DNA from: Dermatemys mawii
Taxonomy: Eukaryota; Chordata; Testudines; Dermatemydidae
Assembly (NCBI GenBank): GCA_007922305.1
Contig: ML677333.1
Coordinates: 12,750,541-12,814,540 of the forward strand
Reading direction: 5' to 3'
Length of the DNA: 64,000 bases
The notes under the pieces were generated by a model. It did not search any database and had not been told where the DNA came from. It saw only the letters and a program-made list of their open reading frames with translations. Positions 46,728 to 58,694 of the stretch are shown piece by piece (position 1 is the stretch's first letter; each line of letters opens with the position of its first letter). Position numbers and translations under genes: made by a program.

Positions 46728-47884
46728 TGTGACGGTGCTGTTCCTGGTGGGACCCAGCCGAGAGTGCCAAGTCAGGACAAATTGCTTCAAACAGGACATT
46801 TACAGTCCAAAGCTGGGGTTCCCTCACCTCTAAGGCAAACCAAACCAGCCAAACAGAAAAGACTTGGGTTCGCCCCACTGGCTAGCCACAAGTCACACAA
46901 GCAATTCCCTTAGACACTCCAGTTTTCCAGTATCACCACCAGCAGCCACCTGTCCTGGGGACAAATGGTTATGAAAACCAATACCCCAAATAAAGAAAAC
47001 GGTTCTCCCCAATTCCAAAGAATCAGGCCCCAGACCCAGGTCAATATACAAATTAGATCTTACCCACAAATCACGCTGTAGCCAATCCTTTAGAATCTAA
47101 AATCTAAAGGTTTATTATACAAGGAAAAAGATATAGGTGAGGGTTAGAAATGGTTAAAATAAATAAATTACATGCAGTAATGGCAAATTTCTTGGTTCAG
47201 ACTTGCATCAGTGGTAGAATAAACTGCAGGTTCAAATCAAAGTCTCTGGAATACATCCCCTACAGGTATGGGTCAAACAGGCCTTTGTTCAGAGCTTCCA
47301 TATGTAGCAAAGTCCCATCCAGAGGTAGGAGCAAGGCTGGAGACTGAAGACAAGATGGAGGGGCTGTAGCAGCTTTATTTATAGTTTATCCCAGGTGCAA
47401 GAACCTCTTTGTTCCTTCTGTGAAAAGTACAGCCCCATGGAATTCTGGAGTCACATGGGAGACTTACATGACCATGCATGACTCAGGATTTTCAGGTGGC
47501 AGCCATTATCCACCATCTATCTTGCATGTCCTCTGATAGACTTCTCATGTGGACTGGAGCATTCCAAGCTCCCAACGAGTCCATTGTATAGCTGATGGTC
47601 CTTAATGGGCCATTGAGCAGGCTAATCAAAGCTAACACCAAGTGGTCTGGGATTTCACCCAGAAGCCAAGCACAAGTCTGAAATACAGACACTATATAGC
47701 CAACATTCATAACTTTAACTACAAAAATGATACACACATGCAGATAGCAGAATCATAATCAGCAGACCATAACCTGGTCGTAGACACATTATATGACCCC
47801 CTTTACATAAGATTTGGTGCCCCTACAGGACCTTGGTTTGCATCAATGATCTATATGATCCCAAATTATTTCAGTAACGTGACA
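46728..47884 (-). mobile_element. Solo LTR (1157 bp), perfect 5-bp TSD
   Basis: It starts TGTGACGGTGCTGTTCC and ends AGTAACGTGACA. A perfect 5-bp duplication ACAAG lies at 46723-46727 and 47885-47889. An antisense polyadenylation signal ('aaggtttattatac' near 47109) points to a minus-strand LTR. No gag, pol or env sequence flanks it, so it is a recombined solo LTR of an endogenous retrovirus or related LTR element. The 60-80-codon frames within it are chance. Confidence 0.9.
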
Positions 47885-47889
47885 ACAAG

Positions 47890-48625
47890 TATTTTAAAAC
47901 AATTTACACATCAATATTCTGAACAGAATAACTAGTTCTGCTAGTGTTCTAGAGCAGCCACTGAATCAAGACCATAGATTTCTAAAATGCTTATAGCGTT
48001 GTTAAGTACAGGCAACCCATGTTTAAAGTGTGTTTGCAGAAACCATTTGAAACCACACTCATAAAACATTTCTGCTAAAAATTTTAAAGAATGAATTCAT
48101 ACAGAACTTTGGATTAAGCAACCCGCTCCAGCATATGCCAAGTTCAAAAGCTCTGTCAGCTTCAATGCAAGAGCAGCTGTGCTTTCTGTCAAAACTATAA
48201 TTCAGGGAGATAGTTGTAAGTGGGTACAAGGGTACAGTTGGGAAAGATGAGAAACATGAAGAAATGCTTGCCAGGTGCATTTTCTCTGTACACTGATACA
48301 CTTCAGAGAACAGTCACAATGTTTGTGATATTCCAGGCTACTTACAGATTTATCGAGATAAATGTTTCTTCTTTCCAATGCATTTCATTCTCTGCAAGTG
48401 CCACAGCAGGAGCTTGAGTGCAGTCAGGCACTTTCAGTGACACTGGGAAACCATCAGTTACAACATAAAAGCCTTTCTGTTTGTTCTGGCATTGGATAAA
48501 ATGGCCGGAAACTCAATTAATGTCTGAATCCATTGTATCATAGTACCCAGGAAGCAAGCAAATCATCAGGACACAGAAAGATGAGCTTGTTTTCTTTCTT
48601 TGTGACATTGTGCAGATGGGCTGGA
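47890..48625. other. No recognised feature
   Basis: No repeat or coding signal recognised. Confidence 0.45.
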
Positions 48626-48725
48626 CAGACCTCAGGCCAAATTCTACTCTCAGTAATGCCAGGGTAAATTCAGAGTAACGGCATTTACTTCTATGGGGTC
48701 ACTTTAGATTTACATCAATGGAACA
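48626..48725. repeat. Old palindromic amniote repeat
   Basis: The segments 'gccagggtaaattcagagta' and 'tttagatttacatcaatgg' resemble the widespread repeat 'agtaactccactgaagtc', also seen at about 62775-62830. Confidence 0.45.
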
Positions 48726-49499
48726 GGGGAAGAAGTTGCCTCATGACCTAATAAGAGTCCAGAAAGAGTTCTGTGTTGGGCAGAAAATGAACCTCTTTTG
48801 AGTAGAGGTCAGCTACCCAGTTGCTCACAAAAACCTGTCAGTGTACTCCTCCAACTTTGGGGAGAGATTAAAATCTGAACCCAGAGCCAGATATGAATTT
48901 TCCAAATGCACCTTATCTTTATGAGAAACTGAGCTGAGTTGCAGCATTTGTCTACTCTGAAATTGGGCTGAGGTTGAAATCCAAAACCAAATGTTCTGAC
49001 TTGAGCCCATGTCCATACCTAAGATGGCTCAGTTATCCAAATGGAAAAAAAAAAATATCAAATACAAATCCCTCAAGTGGTGGATAACTATACCAAAGAT
49101 GCCGAGGGCTTCACTGATCAGAGATTTGCTTCACCAACCTGTACTTCAGACAGCTATTAATCTAATATAATGCCTGTTTAAATACCACCCTCTAAATAGC
49201 CAGGCACAAGAATAGAAAACAAATGGAATTTTCTGCATAATTTACATCAATGAACCTTTTTTTCATTTTTGAATGTGTGAATAGAAATGAACTAGGCAAC
49301 ATTTTCAGAAATATACACCTGAGCCGAGTTTGCCAACATTGCAATTATGTGCACAATTATGTTTTCAGAAGATGATTTTCAGTAGTGCAAACAACTGTTT
49401 CCTTAGGCGAGAAAGCAAAAAAAAACCAACAAGAAAAAACCCCAAAAAACATTTTTTTAAAAAACCTCCTAGATGTGAGGAATAGTGGGGGTTTAGTAT
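48726..49499. other. No recognised feature
   Basis: Contains short A-rich runs (49042, 49416-49465) but no recognised family. Confidence 0.45.
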
Positions 49500-49815
49500 G
49501 AAGGCACTGGGCACCTGTTACTGTGTGACCAGGACAAGTCCCTTCAACTTTCAGTGCCTCTGTTTCCTCACATGTAAAATAAATGATGAGATCAGGAAGT
49601 AAGAAATGCTATATGAGCCATTGTGCCTAGTCAATGGCACACTGGACTGGGATACAGGTGACTTGGGCTCTATTGCCAGCTCTGCCACTGGCCAGCTGGG
49701 TGACCGTGGGCAAGTCCCTTCATCCCTGTTTCTCATTTCCTCACTTATAAAACAGAGACAACTTACCGCCTCTGTAAAATGCCTTGGGTGCAACTGGAGA
49801 AAAAGTGTTTATTAA
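49500..49815 (+). repeat. Two MIR-like CORE-SINE copies in tandem
   Basis: Copy one (about 49510-49610) has 'ctgtgtgaccaggacaagtc' and 'tgcctctgtttcctcacatg'. Copy two (about 49618-49800) has 'gactgggatacaggtgactt', 'agctctgccactggccagct', 'gggtgaccgtgggcaagtcc' and 'tcatttcctcacttataaaa'. These match the core and tail of MIR-type SINEs, in the same orientation. They are among the oldest elements here. Confidence 0.75.
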
Positions 49816-50198
49816 GCAGAAGAGTATGTGGGTGTAACCGCCTCTTTAAATGACCATTGCAATCTCAATAGCATTAGGGAAGCACATGACAGCCTAAACT
49901 TGTCAGCTGATTGTCTCATTTAACAATTTTTGAATTATTCAAAAGCCTACTGTTTTAATGAATGGCTGGTGCCTGCAGCTGAGGAAAATGGAGAATGGGG
50001 CACTACCTTAAATATTCCAAATGTGGAGAACAGCCCCATCCCATAATTACTGCTTCACTTGTACTTCTGAACAAATTCTATTTTAGAACATGATTTTAAC
50101 CATCATTGCTCCTAATTTCCCACTTGGGAGATTGGGATGCTGTACCACAGAACTCAATGGCAGACCTGTCAGTTACTTTGTCAGGAAAAGGGTTAGAC
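49816..50198. other. No recognised feature
   Basis: Unique-looking DNA up to the proposed left end of the composite hAT-like element. Confidence 0.45.
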
Positions 50199-50347
50199 CA
50201 CAGGCGCTGACTCTCTCGGTGCCCTGGGGCTCAAGCACTCACAGAAAAAAAAGTGGATGCTCAGCACCCAGGAGTCAGAGCTTGAGTGTGGAATGTGATG
50301 AGTTCTGTGCTGCTAACACTTTGGGACGGGCAAATTATGCTATTGTG

Positions 50348-51026
50348 TACACCAGGCAAACTTTTTGGCCTGAGGGCCACATCAGGGTTGCAAAATTGTA
50401 TGGAGGGCCAGGTAGGGAAGGCTGTGCCTCCCCAAACAGCCTGGTCCTGCCCCCTATCCAACCCCCTCCCACTTCCCGCCCCTGAGTTCCCCCCTTAGAA
50501 TCCTCAACCCACAGACCCACCCCCCTTGTCCCGATTGCCCCCTCCAGAGACCTCCCGCCCCAACCACCCACCAGGACTGCATCCCCTAGCTAAGCTCCTC
50601 GACTCCTTGTCCCTGACTACCCCCACCCTAACTGACCACCCGGGACTCCACCTCTGCCCAACCCTCCCGTTCTCTGTCCCCTGACCGCCCCACCCCAAGA
50701 ACTTCTACTCCATCCAACTGTCCCCTGCTCCCTGTCCCCTGACTGCTCCCCGGGACTCCCTGCCCCTTATCTAACCCCTTGGCCTCATTACCAAGCCGCT
50801 CAGAGCAGCGTGTCTGGTAGCCGCATGGTCCAGCCAGAGCCAAACATGGTGCTGCGCTGCTCTGCAGGACAGCGCAGGCCCACTCCCCAGAATGCTGCCT
50901 GCATGGTGGCGTAGCTGTGGGGGAGAGAGGATAGCAGGGGAGAGGTCAGTGCTAGCCTCCCCAGCTGGGAGCTCAGGGGCCAGGCAGGACAGTCCCGCAG
51001 TGTAGACTGTGCTTGCCCTCCTTAAG
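50348..51026 (+). mobile_element. hAT-like non-autonomous element, near full length
   Basis: This is the fullest copy of the family at 1-200 and 19320. The left has 'ggcaaactttttggcctgag'. The middle has C-rich repeated units. The right has 'gggagctcaggggccaggca' and the eroded terminus 'tgcttgccctcc', the reverse of the left end. No intact duplication was found. Confidence 0.75.
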
Positions 51027-51189
51027 TGTGGAGGAATCATTGCTCTGTCTGGTGTGAGCAATGCTGCCTCTAAGTGTTCTTTGGGCAGGGAGTTTGTTTA
51101 TAAACAGAGGCAGGGTGATTAAGATAACAAAAGGCTTGTCATTAAAATAAATTAAGGATTGTTAGATGATCCTGAAAGCATTTCCAGGT

Positions 51190-52200
51190 ACTCCAGTTAA
51201 AAGACAGGAAACAAAGGGTAGGAATAAATGGTCCATTTTGGAGAGAAGTAAATAGTGGTGTCCCTGAGAGGCTTGTACTGGGACCAGTGCTGTTCAACAT
51301 ATTCACAAATGATCTGCAAAAAGGGGTAAATAGTGAGGTGGCAAAGTTTGCAGATGATACAAAATTACTCAAGATAGTTAAGTCGAAAACAGACTGCAAA
51401 GAGCTACAAAAAGGGATTTTAAAAACTGTGTGACTGAGTAACAAAACAGCAGATGAAATTCAGTGTTAAATACAAAGGGCTTGGTTACACTGGTACTTTA
51501 TAGCGCTATAAAGCCCCCACGAGCGCTATAACCACCTCCCCGTCCACACTGCAAGGCACGTAGAGCACTATAACCGCGGAGTTATAGCGCTCCTCATAAT
51601 CCACCTCCGCATAGGGAATAAGGGCTGTAGCACAGCTGCTGTAGCGCTACAGCAAGAATGTGGACACCCACTGCGCTACAAGTAATCTCTGGAGATGCCT
51701 AGAGCCATTTAAGGCAATTGACGTCTCTTCCCTTTGTTTTGAACTCGGCTGGAGGAATGCGGAAGTACCTCTTTAGAGTTTCTCTCTTAACTCGGCAGAT
51801 AAGCAATGCAAATGTTTAAGGAGGGAGCCTGTGTGAAAACAAAGCCTTCTGTGAATGGAGGCTCACTGACAGGTTTTCAGAAGAACGGAAAAACCACTGT
51901 CTCTCTCCCTCCGCATACACACAACGTGTCCCCCCTCACCCCCCTCGTTTAAAAAGCACGTTGCACCCAGCTGAATGCTGGGATACCTGCCCTAATGCGC
52001 TGCTCTTAATGCCGCATTAAGTGCCCCAAATGTGGCCATGCTATACCGCTGGCGCGTCTGAGTGTGGACATACAATCGCGCTATACATATTACTGTATAA
52101 GGGGACCGCTATAACTAATAGTGCTAGAATCTTGTAAGTGTAACCATACCCAAAGTAATGCGCATGGCAAACTATAATCTCAACTATATATACAAAATGA
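51190..52200 (+). pseudogene. CR1 LINE RT fragment, split by a MITE
   Basis: The left half (51190-51476) contains DNA for the G-V-P-x-x-x-x-V-L-G-P-V-L-F-N and A-K-F-A-D-D-T-K boxes ('gcaaagtttgcagatgatac'). The right half (52152-52200) resumes with 'aaagtaatgcgcatggcaa'. The element at 51477-52151 separates them. Confidence 0.85.
51477..52151. mobile_element. 675-bp MITE with 15-bp TIRs and 3-bp TSD
   Basis: The left end is GGGCTTGGTTACACT and the reverse complement of the right end is GGGTATGGTTACACT (13 of 15). The trinucleotide AAA flanks it on both sides (51474-51476, 52152-52154), and the CR1 host sequence reads through cleanly when it is removed. The ends contain repeated 'tatagcgcta' palindromes. 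A 3-bp duplication fits PIF/Harbinger, though AAA is not that family's usual TWA target. Confidence 0.85.
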
Positions 52201-54883
52201 TCATAGAATAATAGAACTGGAAAGGACCTCGAGAGGTCACCTAGTCCAGTCTCATGCACTCATGGCAGGATTAAGTATTATAGACCATCCTTGGGGTATT
52301 TGTCTAACCTACTCTTAAAAATCTCCAGTGATGGAGATTATACCAACTCTCTAGGCAATTTATTCCAGTGCTTAACCACACTGACAGTTAGGAAGTTTTT
52401 CCTAATGTCCAACCTAACCTCCCTTGCTGCAATTTAAGACCATTGCTTCTTATCCTATTCTCAGAAATTAAGAAGAACATTTTTCTCCCTCCTCCTTATA
52501 AGAACAATTTACGTACTTGAAAATTGCTATCATGTCCCCTCTCAGTTTTCTCTTTTCCAGACTAAACAAACCCAATTTTTTCCATCTTCCTTCATAGGTC
52601 ATGTTTTCTAGACCTTTAGTCATTTTTGATGCTCTTCTGTGGCCTTTCTCCGATTTGTCCACCTCTTTCCTGAAAAGTGGAGCCCAGAACTGGACACAAT
52701 ACTCCAGTGGAGGCCTAATCAGCACAGAGTAGAGCGGAAGAATTACTTCCAGTATCTTGCTTACAACACTCCTGCTAATACATCCCAGAATGGTGTTCGC
52801 TTTTTTGCAACAGTGTTACACTTTTGACTCATATTTAGCTTGTGGTCCACTCTGACCCCAGATCCCTTTCCACAGTACCCCTTCCTAGACAGTCATTTCC
52901 CATTTTGTATGTGTGCAATTGATTGTTCTTTCCTAAGTGGAGTACTTTGCATTTGTCCTTGTCGAATTCCATCCTATTTACTTCAGACCATTTCTTCAGT
53001 TTGTCCAGATCATTTTGAATTATAATCCTATCCAGCAAAGCACTTGCAACCCCTCCCAGCTTGGTATCATCCGCAAATTTTATAAGTGTACCTGTGACGG
53101 GTTGGATCACAGAAGACCCTTAAGAACCGCCAACTGGTGCGCTGAGATTACTTCTGATCCATTTTCCCTGTCAACTTGGGACTCTAGAACCTTGCCAGTT
53201 TGGGTCAGACACACTAGCCTGTTACAAACCCAGACCCAGATCTGAACCACATCCCCCAACAGCTGCAGGATTAAATGAAAACCACTTAAGAAGTGTTCCT
53301 GTCTCTAACACTCAGATGCCCAGCTCCCAATGGAGTCAAACCCCCAAATAAATCCATTTGACCCTGTATAAAGCTTATAGAGAGTGAACTCAAATTGTTC
53401 ACCTCTACAACACTGATAGATATGCACAGTTTTTTGCCCCCCACCCAGGTATTAATACATACTCTGGGTTAATGAATAAATAAAAAGTGATTTTATTAAA
53501 TAATAAAAGTAAAATTTAAGTGGTTCCAAGTAATAACAGACAGAACAAAGTAAATTACCAAGCAAAATAAAATAAAACATGCAAGTCCATGCCTAGTACA
53601 GTAAGAAAACAATTACAGATGAAATCTCACCATCAGAGATGTTCCAGTAGGCTTCTTTTACAGACCAGCCTCCTTCTAGTCTGGGTCCAGCAACTACTCA
53701 CACCCCCGTGGTTACTGTTCTTTGTTCCAGTTTCTTTTAGATATCCTTTGGGCATGGAGAGGCTCTCTTCAGCCATCTGAAGACAAAATGGCGGTCTCCT
53801 AGGGGCTTAAAAATACTCTCTCTTGGGGGTGGAGACCCCCTCCTCTCTCCTATCCAGAAAGCAGCTCCAGAATGGAGTTTTGGAGTCACATGGGCAAGTC
53901 ACATGTCCATGCATGACTGAGTTCTTTACCAGCCAGTCCACATTCCTGGGAAAGCTCAGATGTGGATTGGCATCTCCAAGTTCTTTGTTATCTTAAGTGG
54001 TTCTTGTTTGGGCATTTACTAAGAATTAAATTAAACAAGTACATAGCAAATATTCATAACTTTGGATACATGCATTTTTGTAAGTGGTTTGCATGCATAC
54101 AAATAGGATGAATATATCCAGTAAGTCATAACCTTTGCAGAGATATGTTACATGGCATATCTAGTATTAAACATATTCCAGTTATATCATATTTATTTTC
54201 ATAAGCATGTTTCCATAAAGCATTATGGAGTGCAATGTCACAGTACTCTCTATACCATTATCTAAATCATTGATGAAGATATTGAACAGAACTGGACCCA
54301 GAACTGATCCCTGGGGCATCTCACTCATGCCCTTCCAGCATGACTGTGAACCACTAATAGCTACTCTCTGGGAATGGTTTTCCAACCAGTTATGCACCTA
54401 CCTGATAGTAGCTCCATTTTGGTTCCATTTCCCTAGTTTCTTTATGAGAAAATCATGTGAGACATTATCCAAAGCTTTACTAAAGTCAAAATATACCAGG
54501 TGTATCCCTTCCCTCCATCCACAAGGTTTGTTATGCTGTCAAAGAAAACTATCAGGTTGGTTTGACATGATTTGTTCTTTACAAATCCATGCTGACTGTT
54601 ACTTATCACCTTATTATCTTCTAGATGTTTGCAAATTGATTGCTCTATTATTTGCTCCATTTAAGCTGACTGGTTTGTAATTCCTTGGGTTGTCCTTATT
54701 TCCCTTTTTATAGATTGGCACTATATCTGACCTTGTCCAGTCTTCTGGAATCTCTCCCATCTTCCATGACTTTTCAGAGATAATCACTAATGGCTCAGAT
54801 TCTCCTGAGTTAGCTCGTCGAGTATTCTAGGATGCATTTCATCAGGCCCTGGTGCCTTGAAGACATCTAACTTGTCTAAGAGT
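52201..54883 (-). pseudogene. CR1 LINE ORF2, split by a solo LTR
   Basis: This antisense copy belongs to a different subfamily from 14072. In coding order: 54442-54660 (S-Q-H-G-F-V-K-N-K-S-C-Q-T), 54182-54397 (P-Q-G-S-V-L-G-P-V-L-F-N), then the LTR, then 52835-53110 (K-F-A-D-D-T-K-L-G-G, catalytic box intact), and 52468-52725 (E-Y-C-V-Q-F-W-A-P). The tail begins at 52201. Confidence 0.93.
53093..54242 (-). mobile_element. Solo LTR (1150 bp), 5-bp TSD inside CR1
   Basis: It starts TGTGACGGGTTGGATCACAG and ends GTGCAATGTCACA. The flanks are GTACC (53088-53092) and GTACT (54243-54247), a 5-bp duplication with one change. Removing it rejoins the CR1 RT sequence. The antisense 'gattttattaaataat' near 53490 suggests a minus-strand LTR. 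It shares ends and length with the LTR at 46728 but not obvious internal identity. Confidence 0.88.
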
Positions 54884-54954
54884 GTCAACCCCTTAACACA
54901 CACCTTCAAAAGCACCCATTTGAAAAAACAAAAGTCAGCGCCTATGGGTCAGAG

Positions 54955-56019
54955 CATTAAAATGCACTCTGAAAATCTTGCCCATTAACTGGGAACAAAA
55001 AATTTCCCTCACCTTCCAATTTATCTTGGTGCATGTCCATTTTTCATTCTCTAGGTTTACAGTAGTACTGAGAATGAAATTAATTGGAGCTGTTTGTAGA
55101 ATCTACTGGCAGATCCTGAGTCTACTGATCCACCCACTCATGTAGATATGAAAACAGAAGGCATATTTATGACTTTAGAAGGTTAACAGTCTTTAAATAT
55201 TAAATGCTTTTTCTCATGAACATATTGTCACTGTTTTCCAATAGTTGTTTTGAAAAATATCCTTTCAAATACTGTATATTCTATAAGAAGTAGAAAATGC
55301 AAAACAATAATGGCAAGCTTATTTATTCCTGAAGATGCTTTAAATATGCTGCTATCAAATGACCTTTGTGCAAGAGACAAGGATAAACCAGACAGTACGA
55401 GCAGCTGAAAGGAGGAATTGAAAAGACAGAGAAAGCCAAGATTGCTTATTGGTTTAACTTGTTTGTTGCTGAAATGTTTTAAATAATTTGTTAATAATCG
55501 AATAACCTTTGATTTTTTTAAAACATTTAAGTAAAATAATGCAAAGGTATTGAATACAAAGGAACAGAGACTCTCACTGGGCACAGGGTCAGAAAAAGGA
55601 CCCCAGCCTGCTGCTTTTCACTGGCTTTTCTTTTTTACATTATTTATTATTTGGAATAACTCTTTTAAAATCTTCAGTAAGGCAGGTGCTTCGATCATGT
55701 TCAGATGTTTCTCAACAAAGGGCAGCTTCTCTAAATGCCAGCCAGCACTTCTTTGTGTATTTAAGTTGCATTCCATTGAATTCATGCAAGACAACCAACA
55801 AAAAGGGGAGACTGAGAGGAAGCCCAATAAATGGAGGAGGCAGGAGAAGGGTTGGGGACAGGGAGTCCTTCCTTGGAAGTTTTTAAAACTCTGGTGCAAT
55901 TTCCTGAATGTTAGAAGATTTTAAAAAATAATCTTATATATTTACTTAATTATTGTAATATCTGAACACTTCACAATGTTTTAAATATATTTCTTCCCCT
56001 CACAACTCCTCAATGAGTT
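54955..56019. other. No recognised feature
   Basis: Opposite-strand frames at 55228-55924 overlap and lack motifs. Confidence 0.45.
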
Positions 56020-56165
56020 AGGGCAATGCTATTATCTCCATTCCACAGATAGGCAACGGAGACACAGAAAGGAACTGACATTCCTAAGCTCACATAGGAA
56101 GTCTGTGGCAGAGCACAGAGTTGAAAACTGGCCTCCCATATCCCAGGCTAGTACACTAGCCCTTG
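56020..56165 (-). repeat. MIR-like SINE remnant, antisense
   Basis: The sequence 'attatctccattccacagat', 'aggaactgacattcctaag', 'ctcacataggaagtctgtgg' and 'cagagcacagagttgaaaac' is the typical antisense MIR core pattern. Confidence 0.65.
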
Positions 56166-57729
56166 GATGATGCTTTACCTGTAATTAAAAAGAAGAGACA
56201 GCCTACCTGGGCTACAGGTTTCCCAGGAGACTAATGACTTTTGGGGTGCCTAGTTTGAGATGCTCAAAAGGGATCTGCTTTTCAGAGAGGATGGTGCTTG
56301 GCAGTGCTGAAACTTCCGAGATACCTTTATCAAACCAAGTGCAAGACTGAGGGTACAATTTGCAAAAGCATCTAAGTGACTTAATCTCCTAAATCATTTA
56401 GGTCTTTTAAAATTTTTACCCTAACAGTATGAAGCGGGTGAATTGAGTCTAATAGCTCATTTCACATAGATCACCAAGCAGGCAGGAGATGCTAAGGACT
56501 TTCAATCACTGAGTCAAATTTCAATCAGTAACCTAGAGCCAAAGGCTTTGTATCCCTGGGCCATTAAGTCTCCTCATTTTGTTCTCTAAAGAGATGGTAT
56601 TTTGGAAGATCAGGTAAACATGAGGGTGGCTTTCACATCTCTAGTGGAGTCATTTTGGCTTAAATTGTTATAAGAAAATAGTCACAAATATGTTCCCATC
56701 CTCATACTGAAGGGCCAAAATCCATTAATGTGTATGTAAGATCTTAGCCACAGTCTCTGTTAAGAACTTTTCACCTAGGCCCAAATTCCACACCTTGGTC
56801 TGAATCCTGAGGCTTAGCTAACAATGAACAACATATGGCTAAGAAAAACTGAATAGGCAGGAGATAATATTGGTTTGTTTCAACTAGGTAAGTGGAGTCC
56901 ACAGAGCTCCAGATGGGAGTAGTAATTGGGTTGTCCTTATCATGAGTTACAGACACACAAAGCACTGAAAAGGGCCTCAAAGTCTACTCTCCAGTGCAGG
57001 AAAGAGATAGCGAACACCCTTCCCAGTGCCAACCAGAGTTCAGAGAGAGGATCAACATGTCAGTATGAGATATGACATCCTCCCCCTTCACAGATGTATC
57101 CTTCATAGATGCCAACTCTAGTTCTCAGAAACGCAATGGTGACCCCTAAAACAATTGCTATTTGCTGGGTAGTTTTCACTGTCTTTTTGCTTTAAACCCC
57201 CAAAATGTACCTGTTGGACAACTGGAAGAGCTACCCCATTCCTATGGACCCCAAAAGCAAGATTTAACCTACCCATTGCAATAGGAATAGTTTGAGGGAA
57301 ATTACCTGTGTATTAGCAATATGTTAACCTGAGCCATAGGCAGAGCCATTATGTAATCTTTTAGGCTACTGGTTTATTGTGCTAATCTTATCTTGCTGCT
57401 AGAACCTGCTGCTAGAACCTGTTCAGGGCCTCCTCAGATCTGGCATGGCATAACATTCCTGAGGCATTTCAAAGCATTTGTTTATGTGAATGTATTTGTG
57501 TCTTTTCAGCTGTTTTTAATGCAGTTTAGCAGCTGGAAATAAGGAGGAGAAGCCAGAATCATATGACTTGCTAGCTTTCCACAGACCATCAGCAAGTGCA
57601 TCATGAGACGCTGTACTGAGGAGACCTGGCCACTCAGCTCTGTTCATTCAGCTTTGCCTGTGCCATAATTAGCTGCCTCCCAGTGTAAGCGGGGGCAGGA
57701 CTAATTGCAGTCAGATGACAGTCTGATAA
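56166..57729. other. No recognised feature
   Basis: Contains a 15-bp direct duplication 'ctgctagaacctg' near 57395-57421. The rest is unrecognised. Confidence 0.45.
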
Positions 57730-58270
57730 ACCCCTAGGCCTGAAAAATGGCAGAAGTCTCAGTTAGAGGGAGGAACTCCAGGGAACAAGTGGGGCTCCTC
57801 TGGAAAGCCTTGAAATAGTGTCTAGAAAAAGATGGGGATCTAGGGAAGCAGTCTGGGAGGCCAGGTTCTATCTTAGAGCTGAAAGGTAGCATGGTAGGGC
57901 TGAGACTGTGAGGGGACTCCAGGGAAGTAGCTTGGGAATGAGGCTTCATCCCAGAATGGAGAAATTTAAAGGGAGCCCAGAAGGGGCTGAAGAGGAACCC
58001 AATCAGGGGAAAGAGCTTTCTGATTTGTTTAGACTTTTGTTATCCTGGAAGGAGATTGATCTCTGAAAGTGATCCAGCTGAGGACTCAGACAGAAAAGCC
58101 TGAGAAGAAAATTGAGGCAAGGAGTGCCATGTGTAGCCACGAGGGGGTGCTACGGGGCAGGCATGCCATTTGATAGGCACAGTGGCCCAGAGACTACAAT
58201 TTGAGAACATCTTCAACAGATTTAAACTTCCTCCATGAAGGCTGCTTGAAGATTCCCACACCACTCAGTG
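57730..58270. repeat. Possible LTR remnant
   Basis: A purine-rich block with 'gaggggactccagggaag' and 'cacgagggggtgctacgggg' resembles the promoter-distal half of turtle Gypsy LTRs. No ends or duplications were found. Confidence 0.3.
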
Positions 58271-58694
58271 GGTTGCCAGGTTCCAAAATCCTGATACTAA
58301 AAAGACCTTGGTAAAAACAAAAACAGGTGAATTGTTCTAAGCCTGTTAGCTGCACTATCTGTTTCAGGTTCCTCTAGAGTACCAGCTGCCACTGTAAATT
58401 AGTTCTAAATGCTGATATTGATCATGTGGATTCCTAGAGGAGTCTGCTTTTTTTTTTTAAGCATGGTCTAGGAAGCATTGTTGGGATGGGAGCAGGGAGG
58501 TTGTTATTACTATTATTTACGTATCTTTAGAATGGCCTTGGGACAAGGGCCTTTTCTCCTAGGAGTGGCAGGGGATTCTGAAGATGAGAGGACTGACTGC
58601 TTATGTCTAGTACAAAATGGAGGTAGAGAAACAAACCCCAGAAATACATGAAATAGCAAACTATAGGGTTTAAAGAGAATATAACTGAGTTTTC

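Larger units (their letters stand above)
50199..54946. mobile_element. Proposed hAT-like element split into end fragments by nested insertions
   Basis: The left end CACAGGCGCTGAC (50199-50211) and the reverse complement of the right end, CATAGGCGCTGAC (54946-54934), match at 12 of 13 bases. Flanking 8-mers GGTTAGAC (50191-50198) and GGTCAGAG (54947-54954) match at 6 of 8. Only about 80 bp at the left and 50 bp at the right look like the element; everything between is other repeats. Two independent fragments in opposite orientation remain possible. Confidence 0.45.

Noticed and set aside
54225..54680. 151-codon plus-strand open frame
   Set aside because: It is antisense to CR1 reverse transcriptase and runs across the LTR boundary.
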